NCBI RefSeq assembly: GCF_005473905.2 | Contig: NZ_CP061336.1 | Location: 976,501-1,040,500, forward strand | DNA from: Ruminiclostridium herbifermentans | GTDB lineage: Bacteria; Bacillota; Clostridia; Acetivibrionales; DSM-1351 | Direction: 5' to 3' | DNA: 64,000 nt | Part shown: positions 46,752 to 55,747 of the stretch, piece by piece | Position numbering within the stretch: position 1 is the stretch's first letter | Layout: each line of letters begins with the position of its first letter | Made by a program: the position numbers and the translations under genes | Notes under the pieces: model-generated | Database searches by the model: none | Told to the model about the DNA's origin: nothing | Seen by the model: only the letters and a program-made list of their open reading frames with translations

Positions 46752-47405
46752 ATGAGAAAATTTGCATTTGTATCGGACTTTGATGGTACTCTTACAGACC
46801 GAGATTTTTATCATATTGTAATGGATAAGTATTTAAAGGATTGGGCTTGGGATTATTATAATGAGTGGAGAAAAACTAAAAAAATAAATGTTGACTTTCT
46901 AAATAAAATATTTAGCTCAATGGATAGAAGTGAAGACGAGATTTTTGAAGATATACTTAACCTTCCTCTGGATTCTTATGCAATTGATTTTATAAAAAGG
47001 GTAGAAGACTGTGGTGGAGATTTTTATATATTAAGTGCAGGAACTTCCTATTATATTGAAAAGCTGCTGGCACATTATAATTTAAATAGTGTAAACGTAA
47101 TTTCAATGAAGGGAGTATATAGAGACAGAGGAATTCATATACTGCCTGATTCCAAAAGTGAGTTTTATTCAGAAATATGGGGTATCGATAAAGCAAAGGT
47201 AATACAAACACTTAAGAAAAAATATATTAAGGTATATTTTTCTGGTGACAGTGAACCCGATGTAGGTGCTGCAGAAGCTTGCGACTGTGCATTTGCAAGA
47301 AATGACCTAAAAGAGCTGCTAAATGATAGGAATATACCATTTGTACCCTTTAACAATTTTAAGGAAGTGGAAAAATATATGCTAAATCAGGGATGGTTAA
47401 AATAA
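46752..47405 (+). CDS. HAD-superfamily phosphatase (MtnX-like)
   Basis: A 217-aa HAD-IB-type phosphatase. Motif I is SDFDGTLTD with both catalytic Asp residues; motif II Ser/Thr lies in ILSAGTSYY; motif IV is SGDSEPDVGAAEACD. The cap-like insertion WDYYNEWRKTK...LNLPLDSYAIDF resembles the MtnX/DUF phosphatase group (2-hydroxy-3-keto-methylthiopentenyl phosphate phosphatase and relatives). The next gene is a G1P-dehydrogenase-like protein 280 bp downstream on the same strand, so a sugar- or polyol-phosphate substrate is possible. The precise substrate is unknown. Confidence 0.83.
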   Translation: MRKFAFVSDFDGTLTDRDFYHIVMDKYLKDWAWDYYNEWRKTKKINVDFLNKIFSSMDRSEDEIFEDILNLPLDSYAIDFIKRVEDCGGDFYILSAGTSYYIEKLLAHYNLNSVNVISMKGVYRDRGIHILPDSKSEFYSEIWGIDKAKVIQTLKKKYIKVYFSGDSEPDVGAAEACDCAFARNDLKELLNDRNIPFVPFNNFKEVEKYMLNQGWLK

Positions 47406-47686
47406 ATTTTTTGAATAAAGGCTGAATAAATACTTAAATAAAACTTTATAACCTAAAATGAGATATATTGTAGCAGATTAAAATGGAAATTTTCGAATGT
47501 AGATTAAGTAGATTAAATTGTAGATTAATTTCATTAGAATTAGCGGCATGCAGCGGAATGGGAGATATTCTAACTGCCTGAAGACTAAAGAGTTATCCTT
47601 AACTTATAGAAAAGGGGGATATTTTCTTGCTTCATTATATTTCATTTATAACAATAAAAGATTAATAAGTGGGCGTGGGAGGTAGT

Positions 47687-48751
47687 ATGAGTACATCAGT
47701 TCATAGAATTGAAATTCCAACAATAATGGAAGTGGATAGTAATATACTGGAAAATGTAGGCTCATATATTTTAAGAGCTGGGATAAAAAAGGTAGTTGTT
47801 TTTTTTGGGGATGGAATCAGAGAACTATTTGGAGAAAAGATACTTCATTCAATAAATTCCAAATCTCAGTTAAGTACTCTTGAAACCTATGATTATGATG
47901 ACATAAGAATAGAAAATCTTATGCCAATTGCATTTTCAATTCCCTCGAATGCAGAGGCGATAATAGGCGTTGGTGGTGGAAAGGTACTTGATGCAGCGAA
48001 ATATATTGCGTTTTTAAGAAACCTTCCATTTATTAGCATACCGACATCCACATCTAATGATGGATTTTCCAGTTCAGGCTGTTCGCTTATTATAAATGGG
48101 AGAAGGACATCTGTTCATGCAGTAATGCCATTTGGAATAATTGTTGATATCGCCGTAATTCAAAATGCACCTATGAAGTTCATTTATTCAGGGCTAGGAG
48201 ATATTGTTTCAAAAATAACAGCAGTATTTGATTGGTATTATGAAGAGAATAATAAGGCTGCAAGGGTAAATGACTTTGCAGCAATGTTAGCAAAGAAATC
48301 TGTAAATAGTATTGTAAGAATGCCATATACACAAGTTACAGAAGAATTTTTCCTAAAAGAAATGGTAGATTCTTTAACAATGAGCGGAATAGCTATGCAA
48401 ATTGCAGATAACAGTGCTCCGGCAAGCGGAAGCGAACATCTTATATCTCATGCATTGGATAAAATACTTGAAAAACCGCAGTTACATGGAATTCAAGTTG
48501 GAATCGCAACTTATCTGATGAGCTTAGTTCAGCAGCACAGATATGAAAGAATTGAGAAATTTTTAAGTGATACCGGATTTTTTAATTATGTAGAAGGTTT
48601 GCAAATGAGGGCTGATGATTTTGAAAAGGCAATTGATTTAGCACCAACGATAAAACCTAATAGATATACTTATTTACATGTTGAAGAAAACAGAATAAAG
48701 GCTAAAGAACTTTTGAGAAATAATGAGATTTTAAAAAGAATATTGAAATAG
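47687..48751 (+). CDS. Sn-glycerol-1-phosphate dehydrogenase family protein (AraM/EgsA-like)
   Basis: A 354-aa metal-dependent dehydrogenase reducing dihydroxyacetone phosphate to sn-glycerol 1-phosphate. NAD-binding GVGGGKVLDAAKY, then ISIPTSTSNDGFSSSGCSLI, SGLGDIVSKITAVFDW and ASGSEHLISHAL (metal His) are typical of the AraM/G1PDH family. G1P in bacteria can feed archaeal-type lipid or glycerophosphate polymer synthesis; no PcrB-type enzyme is nearby. GGGAGG with short spacing precedes ATG 47687; an in-frame GTG 18 bp earlier lies before that site. Confidence 0.87.
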   Translation: MSTSVHRIEIPTIMEVDSNILENVGSYILRAGIKKVVVFFGDGIRELFGEKILHSINSKSQLSTLETYDYDDIRIENLMPIAFSIPSNAEAIIGVGGGKVLDAAKYIAFLRNLPFISIPTSTSNDGFSSSGCSLIINGRRTSVHAVMPFGIIVDIAVIQNAPMKFIYSGLGDIVSKITAVFDWYYEENNKAARVNDFAAMLAKKSVNSIVRMPYTQVTEEFFLKEMVDSLTMSGIAMQIADNSAPASGSEHLISHALDKILEKPQLHGIQVGIATYLMSLVQQHRYERIEKFLSDTGFFNYVEGLQMRADDFEKAIDLAPTIKPNRYTYLHVEENRIKAKELLRNNEILKRILK

Positions 48752-48952
48752 TGAAAAACTTTAAATAAATTGGGCTATTATAAAACTTATTTTATGAAAT
48801 TGGTGTTATAAATAGCTCAATTTTTATTTTATGAGACATAAAATTGGTATAGTTAATAAAAAAATATTTATTTTTTTATTTAATTGAAATATTACAAACT
48901 ATGTTATAAAATGGTATAGATAAAATGTGTTTTGATGTGAGGAGTATTGTTT

Positions 48953-50080
48953 ATGCAAGTTTTAATTCATCAGAAGATGAATATTATATCAGCAGTTGTA
49001 TTATTGCTTTTTATGATATATTCATATAATGTATTTGACAAAAAACAAAAAATTAATAGATTATATTTAGTATCACTTACATTAAACACATTACTAATAA
49101 TTCTTGAATTGATAACTGCATTTCTTGCTGAAAGCTATAGTGTACCACTAAGAATTTTATCTTCTATTAATAAAGTTCTTATAGTTGCAATTGCACCTTA
49201 TTTGTCGTTTGTGTTCTTTAAACTAATATGTAATTATTTTCCTAAACCATTTAAAATAAGAAATTGTACGACATATCTTATAAGGATACTAATTGCGTTT
49301 AATGCAATAGCAGCTGTTATTTATTTTTTCAGTTTAAAAGCAATTCCTAATTTGAGAATAACAGAATATTCAATTTCTCTTTTACTTAGCTTTATTTTTA
49401 CAGCGTATAGTGTCTTTATTATATTAAAGAATAAAAATATGATAATTCAATTTGAGTTTGCCGCTATACTTACAACTGCCATTACTGCCAGTTTACTAAT
49501 ATTAATTCAGCTTATGGTCAATGCCACTAGCTTTATATGGTGTAGTAATTCAATTATACTAATTTTTATGTTTGTTATTATTCAACAAAGAGAACTTTAT
49601 AGAGATTCTCTCACTGGTGCTAGAAATAGAGTTGTTTTAAAAAAATGCATAGATGCATATAAGAAAAAACCTAATGGTAATTTGGCGGCTGTTATGATTG
49701 ATTTAGACTATTTCAAGAGTATAAATGACAGCTATGGACATTCAGAGGGAGATTATGCTCTTAAATCCTTTGTAAGGATATTACAGATTGCCTATTCGGA
49801 TCACGGTGTTGTCATTAGAATGGGAGGAGATGAGTTTCTAGTATTAATTAGGGATGTTTCATTTATAGGGGTTAATGAAATGATTAAAAAAATGTCAAAA
49901 ATGATTGACAGTTTCAATAATAAAAGTGATAAACCGTATCATTTAAGATATAGCTATGCAAGTGGAATGTATAATGATAAGAATATTAGCATTGAGCAAT
50001 TTATTCATGACCTTGACATGAAGATGTATCAAAATAAAAAGGGAAACAGAGAAAGAATATGGAGTATCAAAAACATGTAA
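48953..50080 (+). CDS. Membrane-bound diguanylate cyclase
   Basis: A 375-aa protein. Residues ~10-210 contain six or seven hydrophobic helices forming a membrane sensor domain of unknown ligand. The GGDEF domain starts with DSLTGARNR near residue 218 and has the intact active site MGGDEF near 297, so c-di-GMP synthesis from GTP is expected. An RxxD inhibitory site at the usual position is not evident. ATG 48953 follows GAGGAG at good spacing. Partner effector in this window: the PilZ protein at 23681. Confidence 0.9.
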   Translation: MQVLIHQKMNIISAVVLLLFMIYSYNVFDKKQKINRLYLVSLTLNTLLIILELITAFLAESYSVPLRILSSINKVLIVAIAPYLSFVFFKLICNYFPKPFKIRNCTTYLIRILIAFNAIAAVIYFFSLKAIPNLRITEYSISLLLSFIFTAYSVFIILKNKNMIIQFEFAAILTTAITASLLILIQLMVNATSFIWCSNSIILIFMFVIIQQRELYRDSLTGARNRVVLKKCIDAYKKKPNGNLAAVMIDLDYFKSINDSYGHSEGDYALKSFVRILQIAYSDHGVVIRMGGDEFLVLIRDVSFIGVNEMIKKMSKMIDSFNNKSDKPYHLRYSYASGMYNDKNISIEQFIHDLDMKMYQNKKGNRERIWSIKNM

Positions 50081-50104
50081 ATTGATAAATTTATAGAGGC
50101 TTAG

Positions 50105-50165
50105 AATTTGGAATATTTATTTGGGTACATGAAACTGTACCATAATAAATATTCCAAATTTTTAT
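50105..50165. terminator. Long bidirectional terminator
   Basis: A 17-bp perfect stem (AATTTGGAATATTTATT/AATAAATATTCCAAATT, 50105-50121/50144-50160) with an inner GGTACA/TGTACC helix and T5 beyond. It serves the convergent cyclase and GNAT genes; the GNAT stop codon lies at its edge. Confidence 0.9.
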
Positions 50166-50608
50166 ATATCAAATATCATTTGCTTGTACTCTAAATTTTT
50201 AAAGCCCAGTTTTTTATAGAGTTTTATTGCGTGTTCATTGCTGTCACATACCTCAAGACGATATCGTACAGCCTTGGACTTATACTCTTCTAGCACCCAC
50301 TTTAAGGCAAATGAGCCAATGCCTTTTCTTTGAAATTTGGGTTCAACATAAATTTCCTCAATTAAAACTACAAATCCATTGCACTCATTAGAGTAAGTAA
50401 ATGATAAGTTTACATAACCGGCAACAAAGGAATCATATTCAATGATTAATCCTCTAAGATATGGGCTCTTATTCATTATTTCATTAAATGTGTTAGACAT
50501 AGCACTTTGTGAAATAGGGTTTAGTGCTGCACCAGATGAATAAAAGCTTGTACACATATTTATAAAGTTTTGTCTATCATGCTCTGCGAAATCTCTAATA
50601 TTTATCAT
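50162..50608 (-). CDS. GNAT-family N-acetyltransferase
   Basis: A 148-aa acetyltransferase. The acetyl-CoA loop is PKFQRKGIGSFALKWVL and the C-terminal NEHAIKLYKKLGFKN completes motif B. Neighbouring genes do not suggest a substrate. It starts with INIRDFAEHDRQNF, as in amino-group-modifying GNATs, and no partner toxin-antitoxin gene is next to it. Confidence 0.88.
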   Translation of the reverse strand: MINIRDFAEHDRQNFINMCTSFYSSGAALNPISQSAMSNTFNEIMNKSPYLRGLIIEYDSFVAGYVNLSFTYSNECNGFVVLIEEIYVEPKFQRKGIGSFALKWVLEEYKSKAVRYRLEVCDSNEHAIKLYKKLGFKNLEYKQMIFDI

Positions 50609-50706
50609 ATAGAATCCTTCTAAACACTTACATATTTTATTAATCTTATCATGTGATTTTTAAATAATCTGAGTTAGATAAAGCATTATAAGCAAAATTT
50701 TGAGCA

Positions 50707-51324
50707 CTATAATAACTCAAGTAATTCAGCTGGTTTTTTCAAATAATAATCTGCACTAATATTATTAGCATTGTTAGTTCCCCAAAGAGCTAAAGCAAAC
50801 TTTACTCCAGCGCTGTTGGCACACATGGAATCAAAGATAGTATCGCCAATATAAATTGTTTCAGATGCTATTGCATTCATTTTTTCCATTGCTCTTATAA
50901 GTGGGTCTGGATTTGGCTTGTGATTAATAGTATCATCTGAACATACAATAGATTCAAACTTATCAACTAAACTCTGCAAGCTGCTATCAATGTCAATTTC
51001 ATATTTACATCTTGAAGTGACAATGCCAATGGGAATGTTTTTGTCTTTTAGATGGCTAATAACTTCAATAATTCCATCAAAGACCGAACAGCGTTTGAAA
51101 CCCTCGATAAGGTATTTGTAATAATCCTTCATAGCAGCTTCTATATCTGTAAAACCATAATTAGCTAAAGTTTGGGGTGTTGGAACTCCATAACCCTTAA
51201 GCAATTCTTCTTCAGTAAAATACCTTCCATACTTATTAAATATTACTTGCTGATATGCATACATAACAGCTTCTTCTGTATCTATCATTGTTCCGTCTAC
51301 ATCAAAAATAACATATTTATACAT
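50707..51324 (-). CDS. HAD hydrolase, phosphoglycolate/pyrophosphatase (PpaX) type
   Basis: A 205-aa enzyme: IFDVDGTMIDTEEAV (motif I), GIVTSRCKYE (motif II), KPNPDP (motif III Lys) and YIGDTIFDSMCANSAG (motif IV). The small helical cap domain after motif I places it with phosphoglycolate phosphatases and PpaX. Substrate unproven. The start is preceded by GAGGAC. Confidence 0.87.
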   Translation of the reverse strand: MYKYVIFDVDGTMIDTEEAVMYAYQQVIFNKYGRYFTEEELLKGYGVPTPQTLANYGFTDIEAAMKDYYKYLIEGFKRCSVFDGIIEVISHLKDKNIPIGIVTSRCKYEIDIDSSLQSLVDKFESIVCSDDTINHKPNPDPLIRAMEKMNAIASETIYIGDTIFDSMCANSAGVKFALALWGTNNANNISADYYLKKPAELLELL

Positions 51325-51411
51325 TTTGTCCTCCGTGCATTTATCCTAGTCTGAATATTGTAACTCAAAGTTGTATTAGCATACCAGTAAAAGCAATAGT
51401 AAACTATAATA

Positions 51412-51475
51412 CTTGTTTACTGGTACTCCCGTACAAACTTGTCTAAATGGCTACTCACAAGATATTTTTTAGATT
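51412..51475 (+). repeat. Dispersed short repeat, copy A
   Basis: ACTTGTTTACTGGTACTCCC then GTACAAACTTGTCTAAATGG and CTACTCACAAGATATTTTTT. The best preserved of the copies; matches 17164-17220 and, inverted, 9741-9803. Confidence 0.72.
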
Positions 51476-51590
51476 TGCATTGTTTCTAATACCAGTATTA
51501 GCAATAAGCAGTTTGTCTAAAAATCAATATAACAGTTAAAATTAATTTCAAAAGCCCAAAACACACTAAAAAGTATTATAACATATAGAA

Positions 51591-53096
51591 CTAGTTAATG
51601 CTTATTTGATTATAAATTTTAGACAGGTAAAATATGGCGACAAAACATAGGATTGTAGAAATAAAAACGTCAAATACAATAAAGGTATCAGGAATAATTG
51701 TACTAGCAATTTTTATAGTCACATATCCTATTATTCCAATTATAGCAAATACTAAAGAACTCTTTATTGATAAGTGAATTTCACAGTATTTTCGAATTTC
51801 GTATAGATTAATTATAAGACCTGTTATTGAGGTCAAAACAATAGATACGCCATATCCATATATATTTAATTCCGGAATTCCTGTTAGGATAAACACTAGA
51901 ACTAAACCTTCTACAGATACTATGAGAGAATTCCGCAGGTTTATATTCTGTTTACCAAGAGCATTTAATATTCCAAAAGATGCACTAGAAGCATAACTCA
52001 TAAAACTGCAAATACCCGCTATTTTAATCATATCTCCTAGGTCATTTCTTGAGTAGAAAAGCATACCTAGTTTTTGCGGAATACACAAAGATATTATTAG
52101 TGTGCCTAATCCTACAAGAAAAGAAATTTTTAATACCTGAGATATTCTTCTTTCAGTGCTCCATAAATCTTTTTTGCTAATACTAAGTGACATATCCGGA
52201 ATTAGTACAGTCATCATGGAACCAACTATTATAAATGGCAGATTTACAGTTGTGAGTGACATACCAAGGAACTTTCCAATAAGTTCTAATGCATTGTCAT
52301 AACTTATGCCAGTGCTAATTAATCTCCTTGGCAATATCAATGTTGATGCAGTATTTAGTATTGAAGACAGAAATCCGTTTAAGCATAGAGGAGTTGATAT
52401 TACTAATATATCAAATAATAACTGTAATGGATTCTTAACTTTTGTCTTCACAGGTACAAGTTTTTTGAAGAATAATTTATAAGCAGTTAGCAGCATCAAA
52501 AGGCTAATAGCTTCTCCCACTGCTAATGCAAAATAGGCAGCGGTTACAGTACCTTTTACATTATTAAGTGATAGCAGAAAAATAGTGGATAAGAGAATTG
52601 TTATTCTTATACCTTTTTCTAAAATATCAATACTAGCTGGGATAGTGAATTTCTCAAAGCCATAAAATATTCCTTTAAATATTGCGGAAAAAGGGATAAA
52701 TACCAATGCTGGACATATTATTTTTATGGCATTTGCTGCTCTGATATCTTTTATGAAAAAGGTACTTATATTCGATGCATTGATAAAAACAAGTGCTGCT
52801 ACAGCAATACTCCACAAGCCCATAAAGCAAACTATAGTTTTTACAGTTCTATGCAGATTTCTATAATCCTTTTTACTATTATATACTGCACAGACTTTTG
52901 AAACTGCTGTTATCAGACCATCTGCAGTCAAACAAATAAGAAGAGAATATACCGGCATTATAAGGCCATAAAGACCAAGTCCTTCGGCTCCTAGCTTTTT
53001 TGAGAGCACTATTGAAAATGCAAAGCCAATGAAGCCTGTTATAAAATTTGATAATGTCAATATAGCTGAATTTTTATAAAAACTATCAGAACTCAT
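51591..53096 (-). CDS. SpoVB/MurJ-like polysaccharide flippase
   Basis: A 501-aa membrane protein with about 14 helices of the MOP superfamily (SILVLSKKLGAEGLGLYGLIMPVYSL-type N-terminus; GISYDNALELIGKFLGMSLTT in the middle). The stage V sporulation protein B branch moves lipid-linked peptidoglycan precursors during spore cortex synthesis. I cannot separate SpoVB from a vegetative paralogue by reading alone. Transcribed alone leftward. Confidence 0.87.
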   Translation of the reverse strand: MSSDSFYKNSAILTLSNFITGFIGFAFSIVLSKKLGAEGLGLYGLIMPVYSLLICLTADGLITAVSKVCAVYNSKKDYRNLHRTVKTIVCFMGLWSIAVAALVFINASNISTFFIKDIRAANAIKIICPALVFIPFSAIFKGIFYGFEKFTIPASIDILEKGIRITILLSTIFLLSLNNVKGTVTAAYFALAVGEAISLLMLLTAYKLFFKKLVPVKTKVKNPLQLLFDILVISTPLCLNGFLSSILNTASTLILPRRLISTGISYDNALELIGKFLGMSLTTVNLPFIIVGSMMTVLIPDMSLSISKKDLWSTERRISQVLKISFLVGLGTLIISLCIPQKLGMLFYSRNDLGDMIKIAGICSFMSYASSASFGILNALGKQNINLRNSLIVSVEGLVLVFILTGIPELNIYGYGVSIVLTSITGLIINLYEIRKYCEIHLSIKSSLVFAIIGIIGYVTIKIASTIIPDTFIVFDVFISTILCFVAIFYLSKIYNQISIN

Positions 53097-53193
53097 TTAT
53101 ATAACCCCACTTTGCACTATTAATAAAGGGTATTCAAATAAGTTCATCTTTATTACAAACAAGCAAATAGATTTCGGGTGTGAACTTAGCAAA

Positions 53194-53472
53194 TCATTTG
53201 TTGGCTAAATAATATATGAACACAATCTGAGCTAGTATAATTAGCGGTATAATAACCATAAAGTACCAGTGACGTGTTTTATGCTTAAATAAAAACAGTC
53301 CAACGTATACGCCAATGCTACCACCTAGTATAGATAATATAAAAAAAGAACGTTCAGGTATTCTCCATAATTTGTTTTTAGCTTTGTATTTGTCTAAGGA
53401 TACTAAAATAAACCCAAATATATTTAAAATTAACAATGCAATAATAATAAAATTCTGCATAAGCATATCCAT
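53194..53472 (-). CDS. DUF1294 membrane protein
   Basis: A 92-aa protein with three hydrophobic segments, and the family signature (MSLDKYKAKNKLWRIPE-like VSLDKYKAKNKLWRIPERS; LGGSIGVYVGLFLFKHKTRH). DUF1294 proteins occur widely in bacteria, function unknown. The start has no strong ribosome-binding site; three in-frame ATG codons in the first five make the precise start uncertain. Confidence 0.85.
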   Translation of the reverse strand: MDMLMQNFIIIALLILNIFGFILVSLDKYKAKNKLWRIPERSFFILSILGGSIGVYVGLFLFKHKTRHWYFMVIIPLIILAQIVFIYYLANK

Positions 53473-53669
53473 GTCTCAGTGCATAATAAAAACTCATATT
53501 ATTAGAATGACATGGATTCTATCCCCCTTTTTATATTATTTAGCATTACACATTATACTATATATAAGTTTTATACGTTAAATACAGTATTATTATACTT
53601 CGAAAGATATAGTTTTGTTTAGTGTTTTTTATGATATTTTGATAAAAATACAAAAAATATGTATGAAGT

Positions 53670-53698
53670 TTGTAAAATACAGTTCATTTGTATATAAT
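53670..53698 (+). promoter_or_regulatory. Probable vegetative promoter of the FHA-FtsW-PBP cluster
   Basis: TTGTAA (53670-53675), 17-bp spacer, TATAAT (53693-53698), 57 bp before the FHA-protein ATG. Confidence 0.6.
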
Positions 53699-53754
53699 AG
53701 GGTTAAGATATGCACATTAATTACTTATAAAACGTGGGAAAATGTGGGTGAATT

Positions 53755-54204
53755 ATGGAAATTAATATTTTAGATATGAGTTTTTTATCAGTAGTGTTTA
53801 AGGTAGTACTGGTAATAGTTATATTTATTATAATACTTCAGGCATTGAAAATTATGTCCAAGGATGTAAAAAGAAGTGGATTGAAGAATGGGAAAAATCT
53901 TGGTTGGAAGCTTAGACTTGAATATTCGGGCGATGGAGGCAGCTTTATAGCTGGTGATATCATACCAATAGGCAGCAAAATTTCAATTGGCAGGAATGAG
54001 GCAAATCAAATGCTGCTTCCATCACAGTCGGTATCAAATTATCATGCTCAAATATATTTTGAGGATGGCAGGTATATGCTTGAAGACTTAAAATCTACAA
54101 ATGGTACTTATATAAATGGAGTTAGAGTGGATAAAAAAAGCTTACAGCCTGGTGATGAAATACGCATTTCTCAGACTGTTCTTGTGGTTCTAGATGATGA
54201 GTAG
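53755..54204 (+). CDS. Membrane-anchored FHA-domain protein (FhaB-like)
   Basis: A 149-aa protein with one N-terminal helix (residues ~8-30) and a C-terminal forkhead-associated domain: GRNEANQMLLP, SVSNYHAQI and STNGTYINGV carry the phosphothreonine-binding Arg, Ser, His and Asn. FHA proteins read Ser/Thr kinase signals. In many Gram-positives an FHA gene precedes ftsW/rodA and pbpA in the cell-wall cluster, as here, though no kinase gene is next to it. A GTGGG site precedes the ATG. Confidence 0.88.
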   Translation: MEINILDMSFLSVVFKVVLVIVIFIIILQALKIMSKDVKRSGLKNGKNLGWKLRLEYSGDGGSFIAGDIIPIGSKISIGRNEANQMLLPSQSVSNYHAQIYFEDGRYMLEDLKSTNGTYINGVRVDKKSLQPGDEIRISQTVLVVLDDE

Positions 54205-54322
54205 ACAAAATTAATGGATACTTCAAATCTAATATAATAAGCAAATTGTTAAGGTATGAAGAACTAGTATGCTTACTAGTAAACAATATTGTAGTCTTGT
54301 TGAAGCAGGAGTGATGTTTTTA

Positions 54323-55534
54323 ATGAAAAAAAGTATAAGAACACTTCAGTTTTTTATATATTTATTTGTGTTTATTGGATTTTTGAATCTTGCACTTTTA
54401 AAAAGTCCAATAGATACACTAGCAGGGGTGTTCTTTTTAGTAATATTTTTGATAATATGGCTGACTACATGGGTATTAAAAAAATACTATCCTATGGGAG
54501 ATCGGCTTATATTTTTATTAGCTATATCTCTTTGCTCAATAGGACTTATAATGTTATTCAGATTAAATAAATCTATAGCTACAAAACAGTTGATATGGCT
54601 TGTGTTGGGTATTTTTCTTTTTTTATTTATTGTTTTATATTTAAAAAAAGGACTAATAAAGTTTTCTAAATACAGATATCCTTTTTTGGCAGCAACTATA
54701 ATATTTATGTCAATGGCTACTTTTTTTGGAGTAGAAATATTAGGAGCAAAGAATTGGGTTAAAATAGGTCCAATTGGGTTCCAGCCGTCTGAATTCGGGA
54801 AAATATTTCTAATACTATATTTATCAACAGCACTTTCTGATATTCGCTCAAGAAAGCAGCTTTTAGAGCCCTGTGCTGTAATAGGTGTAGCATTAGGCTT
54901 CATGGTTATTCAGAGGGACCTTGGAACAGCACTTATTATATTTGCTATTGCAGTTACAATGGTATATCTGTCCACATCAAAAATTCAGTATGTGCTCATT
55001 TCCTTAGGCTTATTTTCAGCAGGGGGATTGGCAAGCTATGCAATGTTTAGTCATATCAGAAGGAGAGTAATGATTTGGTGGAATCCTTGGTTATATGTCT
55101 ATAATGAAAGTTATCAAGTAGTGCAGTCTATGTATGCTATTGCTATGGGAGGTTTCTTCGGGAGAGGGCTTGGAATGGGAAACCCTGAATATGTAGCTGT
55201 AAATGAATCTGATTTCATATTCTCTGTTATTTGTGAGGAAATGGGTTTATTAATGGGATTTGCTATTTTGATATTGCATTTTCTACTATTTTACCGCTCT
55301 ATCAGAAGTGCAATTCATGCTGAGAACAACTTTACAAAGCTTTTGACTTCAGGATTGAGCGTAATGATTGCTACACAAACCTTGGTAATTGTAGGAGGAG
55401 TGACAGGGTTTATTCCGCTAACTGGAATAACTTTACCCTTTGTGAGCCATGGTGGGACCTCTTTATTAATTAGTTTTCTAGCACTTGGCATAATACAAAA
55501 GGTTTCAGAAGGTGACGAATCAGAGGGACAATAA
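54323..55534 (+). CDS. SEDS-family glycan polymerase (FtsW/RodA/SpoVE)
   Basis: A 403-aa protein with about ten membrane helices. SEDS motifs: GAKNWVKIGPIGFQPSEFGKI, QRDLGTA, and the C-terminal GGTSLL near VSHGG. SEDS proteins polymerise peptidoglycan with a class B PBP partner, encoded next. Start taken at ATG 54323 (MKKSIRTLQFF) behind GCAGGAG; the frame opens further upstream to 54269 without a site. Which of FtsW, RodA or SpoVE it is cannot be fixed from sequence alone. Confidence 0.9.
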   Translation: MKKSIRTLQFFIYLFVFIGFLNLALLKSPIDTLAGVFFLVIFLIIWLTTWVLKKYYPMGDRLIFLLAISLCSIGLIMLFRLNKSIATKQLIWLVLGIFLFLFIVLYLKKGLIKFSKYRYPFLAATIIFMSMATFFGVEILGAKNWVKIGPIGFQPSEFGKIFLILYLSTALSDIRSRKQLLEPCAVIGVALGFMVIQRDLGTALIIFAIAVTMVYLSTSKIQYVLISLGLFSAGGLASYAMFSHIRRRVMIWWNPWLYVYNESYQVVQSMYAIAMGGFFGRGLGMGNPEYVAVNESDFIFSVICEEMGLLMGFAILILHFLLFYRSIRSAIHAENNFTKLLTSGLSVMIATQTLVIVGGVTGFIPLTGITLPFVSHGGTSLLISFLALGIIQKVSEGDESEGQ

Positions 55535-55747
55535 TATACGAAAAGAGATACTCATACATGTTTATGGCGTTATTTTTACAGGTTGTATTTATACAACTTA
55601 TTCACAAAACTTTAGGTTTTTTGCTGAAAAACTGGTATGATGCAGGATTTATCACACTATGAACTATTGATACTAAGCCGCACTATTAGTTTTTATGTGC
55701 GAAGTTTGAGTATATTAGTTTTTAGAAGTAGAGGTGAGAAAAATATT

